DNA of 26,403 bases from CAZAIO01 sp964485235 (GTDB lineage Bacteria; Chloroflexota; Dehalococcoidia; GIF9; UBA5629), in the NCBI GenBank assembly GCA_964485235.1, contig CAZAIO010000023.1, positions 1-26,403 of the forward strand. The letters are read 5' to 3'. How positions within the stretch are numbered: the stretch's first letter is position 1; every line of letters begins with the position of its first letter. Both the position numbers and the translations under genes were made by a program. The notes beneath the pieces are model-generated. The model was given only the letters and a program-made list of their open reading frames with translations. It did not search any database and was not told the origin of the DNA. This document shows positions 5,515 to 12,346 of the stretch, piece after piece.

Positions 5515-6399
5515 GTGCTCGTCGATATATCGGGTATTCGCCTTGATAAATATCTCGCGATGAAATATCCCGAACTATCCCGCGCTGTCATTCAAAAGCT
5601 TATTCGACAGGGTTCTATACTGGTAAACGGCTGCGGAACGAAAGCAAGTCAGGAGCTTCATGCCGGAAATACGGTAGAGATTACCTTTCCTCCACAGGAG
5701 GAAAGCACTCTTACTGCCGAACCGATCCCGTTAAAGATAGTGTATGAGGATGACGATATTATTGTGCTGGACAAACCGGCAGGCATGACGGTGCATCCAG
5801 CACCGGGACATACCAGCCACACCCTGGTCAACGCTTTGCTGGCACATTATCCTGACCTCGCCGGGTTCGATGATTCCATGAGACCCGGCATAGTCCACAG
5901 GCTCGACAAAGATACATCGGGACTTATGATAATCGCCAAGCACTCCGCGGCACAACAGAACCTTATCAATCAGTTTAAAACCCGTTCGGTATCCAAGCGG
6001 TATATCGTGCTCGTACACGGAAAGCTTGAACCGGAGAAAGGGATAATCGAAGCACCCATCGGACGGGATCCTTATCATCGCAAGCGGATGGCAATCGTCG
6101 AAACAGGACGCTACGCCCGGACTCTCTATACGGTAAAGGAATATCTCGACCATTACACTTTGCTTGACGTTTCCATTGAAACCGGCAGAACACACCAGAT
6201 AAGGGTACACCTTGCTGCTATAGGATATCCGGTCGCAGGCGACAGGGTTTACGGCAGAAAATCGCCTGACATCAGCCGTCAGTTCGTCCACTCGTACAGA
6301 TTAAGGTTCGCGCTGCCATCGGACGGATCTGTACAGGAATTCTCCTGTGACCTGCCGGATGACCTGATACAGGTATTGAAATCTCTACGCGGTAGTTGA
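5515..6399 (+). CDS. rluD: RluA/RluD family 23S rRNA pseudouridine synthase
   Basis: Cytoplasmic enzyme of 294 residues that isomerises uridines to pseudouridine, most likely in 23S rRNA helix 69. An S4 RNA-binding domain (about 8-60: RLDKYLAMKYPELSRAVIQK, LVNG) is followed by the catalytic domain with IIVLDKPAGMTVHP and the active-site motif HRLDKDTSGLMI, where D131 is the nucleophile. GRTHQIRVHLAAIGYPVAGDRVYG is also conserved. The start is a GTG 16 nt after lspA; no better in-frame start is available because a stop lies in frame within the end of lspA. The exact target (RluD versus another RluA-type site) cannot be fixed from sequence. Confidence 0.93.
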   Translation: MLVDISGIRLDKYLAMKYPELSRAVIQKLIRQGSILVNGCGTKASQELHAGNTVEITFPPQEESTLTAEPIPLKIVYEDDDIIVLDKPAGMTVHPAPGHTSHTLVNALLAHYPDLAGFDDSMRPGIVHRLDKDTSGLMIIAKHSAAQQNLINQFKTRSVSKRYIVLVHGKLEPEKGIIEAPIGRDPYHRKRMAIVETGRYARTLYTVKEYLDHYTLLDVSIETGRTHQIRVHLAAIGYPVAGDRVYGRKSPDISRQFVHSYRLRFALPSDGSVQEFSCDLPDDLIQVLKSLRGS

Positions 6400-6423
6400 C
6401 AAGCTGAAAATTTATGTCAGTTA

Positions 6424-6453
6424 TTGCTTATTTGCTCGGTAATATGCTACATT
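6424..6453 (+). promoter_or_regulatory. Promoter candidate for the 92-aa gene
   Basis: TTGCTT (6424-6429), an 18-nt spacer and TACATT (6448-6453) predict a start near 6460, 16 nt before the ATG. The boxes resemble those ahead of the TraR/DksA gene. The match is modest. Confidence 0.3.
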
Positions 6454-6475
6454 GTAAAGAGCGCAGGGTACAGAT

Positions 6476-6754
6476 ATGTTTAACAAAGACAAATCTTTTG
6501 GCGAACTGAAAAAGGAACAACTGGGAAGAGAGGATGACCTGCTCTCCAATATTATGGGGAGCAGCGCTGAGCTAAAAGACCTCGCCATGTTCGAAGGCGA
6601 CCTGGGTGTCCGGAAAAACGAGATACTGTTTAAGGTTAATACCGAGATGGAAGACACCAGAAGCGCTTTAAGACAGGCTGAACAGCTCGTCGAACGACTG
6701 AAAAAGCATCTAAGTCAGCTTGAGGGTTTGTACCGCATCCTCACCAAGAAATAA
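6476..6754 (+). CDS. Hypothetical coiled-coil protein, 92 aa
   Basis: I do not recognise this protein. The 92 residues are highly charged and almost wholly helical. A middle region (DLLSNIMGSSAELKDLAMFEGDLGVRKNEILFK) is followed by a C-terminal stretch of about 40 residues with heptad-like spacing (EMEDTRSALRQAEQLVERLKKHLSQLEGLYRIL) that suggests a coiled coil. There is no signal peptide, membrane segment, cysteine or metal motif. It starts with ATG after a weak GGG site. It sits between rluD (77 nt upstream) and the RDD gene (137 nt downstream), with a possible promoter of its own. Codon use looks like its neighbours, so I regard it as a real lineage-specific gene. Confidence 0.7.
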   Translation: MFNKDKSFGELKKEQLGREDDLLSNIMGSSAELKDLAMFEGDLGVRKNEILFKVNTEMEDTRSALRQAEQLVERLKKHLSQLEGLYRILTKK

Positions 6755-6891
6755 ATTTTATCGGTCGTTGTATGAAGTCCTTGGCTTTCCCGGTACTTTG
6801 CGAACTGAGTGGTCATCAGTATTGCATGCTGCCCTTCTTCACGGAAAAAGCAATGATATTCATTTCTATACCGTTATAAAAGGAGCATGGA

Positions 6892-7377
6892 TTGCAGAAG
6901 AAGCCAGAGGAATTTGCTTTAGAATACGCTGGCTTTTGGATTAGACTCGGCGCAGGCGTAATCGACGTTATTATTATCGCATTATTTCTGTTTGCCCTGT
7001 ATAGATTAGTCCTGGAGTTCACGACATTAACGACCTTCTGGATACTTTCATATTTCGCAACAAGCTGCGTAGCATGGTTTATTATTATCGTATATTTCAC
7101 CGGATTCTGGGCATGGAGAGGACAGACGCCGGGAAAAATGATCATGGGTATAAAGATAATCAGGACGGACAGCTCACCGCTTACGCTGACCTATGCATTG
7201 CTCCGCTTTACCGGATATATACTATGTATATTTACGATAGGCATCGGTTTCGTGTGGGTGGGATTTGATAAAAAAAAGCAGGGCTTACATGACAAAATTG
7301 CAGATACATATGTAGTTAAGCTACCTGTTCGACAGGTAATCCTCACTGAAAAATTCGCAGGAGATGAAATTGGATAA
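6892..7377 (+). CDS. RDD family membrane protein
   Basis: A 161-residue integral membrane protein of the RDD family. The hallmark segments are present: YAGFWIRLGAGVIDVIII (conserved R and D in the first helix), WRGQTPGKMIMGIKI in the loop after the second helix, and the C-terminal FDKKKQGLHDKIADTYVV. Three to four hydrophobic helices are visible. RDD proteins are poorly characterised, and transport or ion-exchange roles have been proposed for some. The start is TTG at 6892 with AAAGGAG 6 nt upstream; an ATG five bases earlier is in another frame. The end overlaps gltX by 14 nt, so the two are cotranscribed and probably coupled. Confidence 0.88.
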   Translation: MQKKPEEFALEYAGFWIRLGAGVIDVIIIALFLFALYRLVLEFTTLTTFWILSYFATSCVAWFIIIVYFTGFWAWRGQTPGKMIMGIKIIRTDSSPLTLTYALLRFTGYILCIFTIGIGFVWVGFDKKKQGLHDKIADTYVVKLPVRQVILTEKFAGDEIG

Positions 7378-8815
7378 TTCTACCAGACCGGTAAGGGTGC
7401 GTTTTGCGCCAAGCCCTACCGGCTACCCCCACCTTGGAAATATCAGGACTGCTCTTTTCAACTGGCTCTTCGCAAAACACCATAACGGCACGTTCATTCT
7501 GCGTATCGAAGATACTGACACCGCCCGGAAAGTAGAGGGCGCCGTCGATATGATAATGGAAAGCCTGCAATGGCTCGGCCTGGACTGGAGTGAAGGCCCG
7601 TACTTTCAGTCACAACGACTGCAATACTACAAAGAAATAGCAGACCAGCTCGTAAAGGAAGACAAAGCATATCTGTGTTACTGTTCACCCGAGCGCCTTG
7701 AAGAGGTACGCCGCGAACAGGCGAAACGCAAAGAGCCCCCGGGCTACGACCGGTATTGCCGCGATATGACCGCAAATCAGAAAGCAGAAATGGAAACGAG
7801 CGGTATAACCCCCGTTGTCCGCTTCAAGTCTCCTCTCGACGGGCAGACTCCCTTCAATGACCTGATAAGAGGTGAAATAGTCTTTGAAAACAGGGTACTC
7901 GATGATTTCGTTCTGCTCAAATCAGACGGCTACCCGACCTATCACCTGGCTAATATAATAGACGACCATATAATGGAAATATCACATGTCATCAGAGGTG
8001 ACGAATGGGTCTCGAGCACACCGCGGCATATTCTGCTATACCAGGCAGTAGGCTGGCAACCGCCCGCATTTGCTCATTTGCCCATGATCCTGGGACCGGA
8101 CCGTTCGAAATTGAGCAAGCGTCATGGCGCAACAGCGATCGATGAGTACAGGAACAGAGGATACTTACCGGAGGTAATGATAAATTTCCTTTCATTGCTG
8201 GGCTGGTCGCTGGATGATAAAACAGAGCTGCTCTCACGCGATGAGATCATCAAAAACTTCACACTTGACAGGGTGAGTAAAACAGCAGCGGTTTTCAACA
8301 ACGAGAAACTCGACTGGATGAACGGTATTTACATCCGCAATTTAAGTATAGACGACCTTGCAGACCGTGCTATTCCGTTTCTTGAAAAAGACCTGCCGGA
8401 AACCGTAGGCCGCCCCCTGGACAGGGCTTATGTACAACATATCATGCCCCTGATACAGGAAAGAGCACGGACGCTGGCTGAGATCACGTCACTCACCGAT
8501 TTTTTCTTTGTCGACGAGATCGACTATGAGTTGAATACATTGCTGGGCAAACTCGATGCTGCGCAGGCATTTTCCATTTTGCAGACCGCCGCTGAAAAAC
8601 TGGAAACGCTGAAAGACTGGGCTTCCGTACCACTCGAAGAGTTGCTCCGTCCGCTTGCCACAGAACTCGAAGTCAAGACCGGCGTGCTCTTCGGACTGCT
8701 GAGGACGGCAATAACCGGTAAAACTGCTACACCGCCGTTATTTCAAACAATGGAAGTGCTGGGCAAAGAAACAAGCATGAAACGCATAAAGCAGGCACTG
8801 AACAAACTAAACTGA
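7364..8815 (+). CDS. gltX: Glutamyl-tRNA synthetase
   Basis: Class I aminoacyl-tRNA synthetase, 483 residues, charging tRNA-Glu (and possibly tRNA-Gln if the cell uses the amidotransferase route, which cannot be seen here). The HIGH-type motif is APSPTGYPHLGN (15-26) and the KMSKS-type motif is KLSKR (249-253). A CYC...RYC cysteine set near residues 105-130 resembles the zinc-binding insert. The C-terminal 150 residues form the anticodon-binding helical domain. The start is ambiguous: the ATG at 7364 has AGGAG directly abutting it, while a TTG two codons later (7370) has that same AGGAG at ideal 6-nt spacing, so 7370 may be the true start. A strong terminator lies 8 nt after the stop. Confidence 0.96.
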   Translation: MKLDNSTRPVRVRFAPSPTGYPHLGNIRTALFNWLFAKHHNGTFILRIEDTDTARKVEGAVDMIMESLQWLGLDWSEGPYFQSQRLQYYKEIADQLVKEDKAYLCYCSPERLEEVRREQAKRKEPPGYDRYCRDMTANQKAEMETSGITPVVRFKSPLDGQTPFNDLIRGEIVFENRVLDDFVLLKSDGYPTYHLANIIDDHIMEISHVIRGDEWVSSTPRHILLYQAVGWQPPAFAHLPMILGPDRSKLSKRHGATAIDEYRNRGYLPEVMINFLSLLGWSLDDKTELLSRDEIIKNFTLDRVSKTAAVFNNEKLDWMNGIYIRNLSIDDLADRAIPFLEKDLPETVGRPLDRAYVQHIMPLIQERARTLAEITSLTDFFFVDEIDYELNTLLGKLDAAQAFSILQTAAEKLETLKDWASVPLEELLRPLATELEVKTGVLFGLLRTAITGKTATPPLFQTMEVLGKETSMKRIKQALNKLN

Positions 8816-8822
8816 ACGCAAG

Positions 8823-8856
8823 AAGCAGCCCGGATATAAATATCCGGGCTGCTTTT
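8823..8856 (+). terminator. Terminator of gltX
   Basis: A 15-bp perfect stem, AAGCAGCCCGGATAT (8823-8837) with its complement at 8840-8854, ends in TTTT. It lies between convergent genes (gltX and the cysteine-repeat gene ending at 8866). Read on the - strand it is followed by CTTCTT, so it may also stop transcription from that side. Confidence 0.85.
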
Positions 8857-8865
8857 ATATATTCC

Positions 8866-10397
8866 TTACTGTTTTTTCAAATCAGCCATGGTGTACCATT
8901 CTACATATGCTACAGCTGACACGCCGTCGGCGGTCACCGTTATCTTCTCTGTACCGGTATAATAACCGGTATAAGTATAATCATAGGAACCTTTAGATCC
9001 GGTCACAAAGTACACAGGACCGATACTTTGTGCGCCGCTATGGACTATTTTCAGCGTTTTACCCGGCACTGTTTTCCCATTGGAGTCATACACCACGATA
9101 GTAATAGTATGCTGCAGCTCGATCAGTCTCGAGTCCTGTTCCGGAGAGACCGTAATCCTCGCGACCTTGTTTTCCTCCACCGGTTTCTGGAAACAATATA
9201 ATGCTACTCCGCTTGAATCGGTGCCGCATTGCACCTTTTGTCCGTTGCATAATGTATAGCCGTACTTCTTGGCCTGTACCTCGGTTATACACTCACACCC
9301 GGTCGGGCATTTCACTTCCTGCGGTTCAAAACAGTACATCGCCAAACCGTTTGCATTCGTACCGCATTGTGTCCTCTGCCCGTTGCATAATGTATAACCG
9401 TACTGCTTAGCTTCAACTTCAGTCAGACACTGGCATCCTGTCGGACATTTTACCTCGTACGGCTCAAAACAGTACAGGGCTGCTCCGCTTGAATCGGTAC
9501 CGCATTGCACCTTCTGCCCGTTGCACAATGTATATCCCGCCTCTTTTGCCTTTACCTCGCTCATACAAGTACAACCGGTTGGACATTTNNNNNNNNNNNN
9601 NNNNNNNNNNNNNNNNNNNNNNNNNNNNNNNNNNNNNNNNNNNNNNNNNNNNNNNNNNNNNNNNNNNNNNNNNNNNNNNNNNNNNNNNATCCCGCCTCTT
9701 TTGCCTTTACCTCGCTCATACAAGTACAACCGGTTGGACATTTTACCTCGTACGGCTCAAAACAGTATAAGGCTGCTCCGCTTGAATCGGTACCGCATTG
9801 CACCTTCTGCCCGTTGCACAATGTATATCCCGCCTCTTTTGCCTTTACCTCGCTCATACAAGTACAACCGGTTGGACATTTGGTCTCCTGTGCCTCAAAG
9901 CAATACATCGCCAAACCGTTTGCGTTCGTGCCGCATCGTGTATACTGCTTGTTGCACAATGGATAGCTGTACTCTTTCGCCTCTGCCTCGGTCAAACACC
10001 GGCATCCGGTCGGACATTTCGTCTCCAGCGACTCGAAGCAGTACATCGCGACTCCGCTTACATCAGTACCACATTGCGTCCGCTGCCCGTTGCATAATGG
10101 ATAGCCGTACTCTTTCGCCTCCGCCTCGGTCAAACACCGGCATCCGGTCGGACATTTCGTCTCCCGCGGCTGGAAGCAGTACATAACATTATTGTTTTCG
10201 TCATACCCGCATTCCGTTAGTTTTCCATTACAGAGTTCATAACCGGCTTTCTTCGCCTCTTCTACCGTTAAACATTTACAATTGTCAGAGCATTTCGGCT
10301 CCTCGGTTGTCACAGTAGGAACCGCGATTGTACATTGAATCAACAACGTCGGAATTATAAGCAGGAACGAAAGCACAACGAATAGTAACTTTTTCAT
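8866..10397 (-). CDS. Secreted protein of tandem six-Cys 46-residue repeats with Ig-like C-terminus
   Basis: This gene is interrupted by a 100-N gap at 9589-9688, and I read it as one gene. It starts at ATG 10397 with a purine-rich AAGGGGG site 7 nt upstream. A signal sequence (MKKLLFVVLSFLLIIPTLLIQC) is followed by a short threonine-rich linker. From residue 35, 46-residue repeats run head to tail: consensus KCPTGCxCxTExEAKxxGYxLCNGQ, then QCGTxxxGxAxYCFEPxE, with cysteines at repeat positions 2, 6, 8, 22, 29 and 40. At least eight copies are seen (the fifth is cut by the gap). The last ~100 residues form a beta-rich domain (ARITVSPEQDS, VVYDSNGKTVPGKTLKIVH, KITVTADGVSAVAYVEW) resembling bacterial Ig-like domains. 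The frames on either side of the gap differ, which fits an arbitrary 100-N placeholder. Six cysteines per repeat in an exported protein suggest disulfides or metal binding. The function is unknown. Confidence 0.8.
9175..10295 (-). repeat. Tandem 138-bp coding repeats (at least 8 units)
   Basis: On the - strand the units begin at 10295, 10157, 10019, 9881 and 9743 (cut by Ns at 9688), then 9588, 9450 and 9312, each 138 bp (46 codons). The unit at 9881-9744 and the unit at 9588-9451 differ at only about two bases, while the first unit is much more divergent. The central copies therefore look recently duplicated or homogenised, which explains the assembly gap. Confidence 0.9.
9589..9688. other. 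Assembly gap (100 Ns) inside the repeat array
   Basis: Exactly 100 Ns break the fifth repeat. The left flank ends and the right flank begins at repeat positions that would be joined by 83 nt plus any whole number of 138-nt units. 83 restores a single reading frame, whereas 100 does not. The gap size is thus a placeholder and the true repeat number is unknown. Confidence 0.95.
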
Positions 10398-10457
10398 ATA
10401 CGCACCCCCTTTTTCTTTTTTCAACAACCCCAAATTATTACATAAATATCCCTCTTT

Positions 10458-10486
10458 TATTTACTATTGAGGCTCCGGTATGTAAA
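10458..10486 (-). promoter_or_regulatory. Promoter of the cysteine-repeat gene
   Basis: On the - strand TTTACA (10486-10481), a 17-nt spacer and TAAATA (10463-10458) predict a start near 10451, with a leader of about 54 nt. The gene therefore need not depend on mutM upstream. The same weak TAAATA -10 occurs ahead of the 27-residue gene at the right edge. Confidence 0.45.
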
Positions 10487-10500
10487 CATGCTATCGCATA

Positions 10501-11313
10501 TCACTGCTTTTGGCAATGAGGACAAAAATAGGTGCCGCGGTTCCTCACGACAATTCTCCGGACAGGAGTCCCGCACCGCATGCACGCCTCACCGCGCCGG
10601 TGGGCAATCCTGAAATCGAAATGGGCATAACCCGGCTCACCCCCGGGACGCATATAAGTATCCACACTGGCGCCTTTTCTATCGATTGCAGCGGTTAAAA
10701 CACTTATAATCGCAGTGTGAAGCGCCTTTATTTGTTTCATCGACAGGTTGTTCGCTTTTTTCACCGGATGTATGCGGGCTTCATACAGCGCTTCATCAGC
10801 ATACATGTTACCGATCCCCGCTATGTAGCTTTGATCCAGTAAAAAAGCCTTGATAGGCATATCATGCCCGCGCAGGACTTCTGCAAACCAGTCTACGGTA
10901 AACCCGGTATCAAACGGGTCGATCCCCAGTTTACCGACTATCGGCTCTGCATCGTCGGACAACCATGCTCTGCCAAATCTCCGACGGTCGATAAAAAGAA
11001 ACCTGTCACCGCTGTCGAAACAAAAGACCGCCCGGGCGGAACGATCATACTTTTTGTCCGGATTCAAAAGAAGAGACCCCGACATCATAAGATGCAACAC
11101 CAGTACCTTCCCGCCGGACAGGTTGAAAATCAGATATTTGCCCCGTCTGGCAATCCCATGAACAGTCCTGCCTTTCAACTCCGAGCAAAACAGCTCTATA
11201 GCAGGTTGTTGTACCAGCTTGGCGTCCCGCACGATAATATCGGAAAAACGCAGTCCCGCGATGCCGCGCGAGAGTTCGTTCTTTATTGTCTCGACTTCAG
11301 GCAATTCAGGCAT
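10501..11313 (-). CDS. mutM: Formamidopyrimidine-DNA glycosylase (Fpg/MutM)
   Basis: Base-excision repair bifunctional glycosylase/AP lyase, 270 residues, which removes 8-oxoguanine and ring-opened purines. The mature N-terminus PELPEVE carries the catalytic P2 and E3, and the lysine of the RRGKYL loop (K59) matches the conserved phosphate-contacting lysine. The helix-two-turn-helix region IAGIGNMYADEALYEARIHP and the C-terminal zinc finger (CMRC ... CPHC) are complete, so this is Fpg rather than a Nei with altered ends. GAGGTGG precedes the ATG by about 7 nt. A TATGAT box at 11337-11332 on the - strand could be its -10. mutM is often next to polA; here a TPR gene on the other strand separates them. 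Confidence 0.95.
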   Translation of the reverse strand: MPELPEVETIKNELSRGIAGLRFSDIIVRDAKLVQQPAIELFCSELKGRTVHGIARRGKYLIFNLSGGKVLVLHLMMSGSLLLNPDKKYDRSARAVFCFDSGDRFLFIDRRRFGRAWLSDDAEPIVGKLGIDPFDTGFTVDWFAEVLRGHDMPIKAFLLDQSYIAGIGNMYADEALYEARIHPVKKANNLSMKQIKALHTAIISVLTAAIDRKGASVDTYMRPGGEPGYAHFDFRIAHRRGEACMRCGTPVRRIVVRNRGTYFCPHCQKQ

Positions 11314-11389
11314 TCGTTCCCACCTCGCTTAATCATACTATCCGTACTGTACCATAAAAGAAGAAAATGTGTATCGTACATACGCTCAT

Positions 11390-11419
11390 TTGAGCAACAA
11401 GATATACGTCAAGTATAAT
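11390..11419 (+). promoter_or_regulatory. Promoter of the TPR lipoprotein gene, leaderless layout
   Basis: TTGAGC (11390-11395), an 18-nt spacer and a perfect TATAAT (11414-11419) put the start of transcription at about 11426, which is the A of the ATG. No Shine-Dalgarno site exists at that ATG, so the mRNA is probably leaderless. Confidence 0.55.
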
Positions 11420-11425
11420 AATCTT

Positions 11426-12325
11426 ATGAACATTCATAGTGTACCCGCCACAATAAAGCGCACCATTCATCTTTTCGGACAAATTATAACGGTCTTTATT
11501 CTCATTTCTCTGCTCATCATACCGTTGACGGGCTGCAAGAGTTCTGTTGACCCCGCTGAGCAGTTGTTGTCACAGGGTGACAACTATTATTCGCAGGGCT
11601 TATGGGAAGATGCCGTAACCGCTTACACAGGAGCAATCGATGCCAATCCGGACCTTGCGGCAGCATATAGCGGCCGCGCCGGTGCGTATAATAAGCTCAA
11701 GGAATTCGATAAGGCTATCTCTGACAGTCTCAAGGCTATAGAGCTGGACCCCGAACTCGCCCGGGCATATAACAATGTCGGTTTTGCATATGCCGGTGAA
11801 GGCCAGTTTACCGAGGCGATCTCCAGCTTTAACCGGGCAATTGAACTGGACCCCTCTCTTGCCCAGGCATACAATAATCGCGGGCTGGCATATAGCGGCC
11901 TTTATGAGTTCGATAATGCAATCAGCGATTTCGATAAAGCAATCACCCTTGACCCGAAGTCCGCCGAAGCATACAGTAACCGTGCCGCGGCATATACAAG
12001 CCGAAATGAATTCGACATGGCCATCGCAGACTGTAATAAGGCTTTGGAGCTCGATCCGAATATGGCAACTACATACGCAATTCGCGGCCTTGCTTTGAGC
12101 GGAAAAGGGGAACTGGATAGCGCGATCGCAGATTGCAATCAGGCAATTAAACTCGACCCCACGCTTATCCAGCCGTATCTTTTCAGAGGCTTTGCCTTTG
12201 TATATAAGGGACAGATAGAAAACGCAATAAGCGATTTCAAGTACTGTGTGGACAATTCAAATGACCCGCATATCAGGGACCTGGCTGCCAGTGCATTAGA
12301 AGAACTTCAACAGGCCACACCGTAG
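11426..12325 (+). CDS. TPR-repeat lipoprotein
   Basis: A 299-residue predicted lipoprotein. A basic N-terminus and hydrophobic segment (ITVFILISLLIIPLTGC) end in a lipobox LTGC with the lipidated cysteine at C37. Seven consecutive 34-residue tetratricopeptide repeats follow, starting at AEQLLSQGDNYYSQG and ending at ISDFKYCVDNSNDP, with typical A-x-A-Y-x-N-R-x-A-Y and A-I-x-x-x-x-K-A-I-x-L-D-P patterns. TPR arrays are protein-binding scaffolds and the partner is unknown. I start at ATG 11426 because of the promoter position; an in-frame GTG at 11369 would add 19 residues before the signal sequence. The gene converges on polA with only 21 nt between stops. It would be an LspA substrate. Confidence 0.9.
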   Translation: MNIHSVPATIKRTIHLFGQIITVFILISLLIIPLTGCKSSVDPAEQLLSQGDNYYSQGLWEDAVTAYTGAIDANPDLAAAYSGRAGAYNKLKEFDKAISDSLKAIELDPELARAYNNVGFAYAGEGQFTEAISSFNRAIELDPSLAQAYNNRGLAYSGLYEFDNAISDFDKAITLDPKSAEAYSNRAAAYTSRNEFDMAIADCNKALELDPNMATTYAIRGLALSGKGELDSAIADCNQAIKLDPTLIQPYLFRGFAFVYKGQIENAISDFKYCVDNSNDPHIRDLAASALEELQQATP

Positions 12326-12346
12326 CCTATATAGCCGTGCCGGGCT

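Noticed and set aside
7200..7364. T-box riboswitch before gltX
   Set aside because: The region upstream is the coding sequence of the RDD gene, which overlaps gltX; there is no leader for a T-box.
9175..10295. Regular repeats that might suggest a CRISPR array
   Set aside because: The 138-bp units are contiguous, code for 46 residues in frame, and have no unique spacers of similar length; they are protein repeats.
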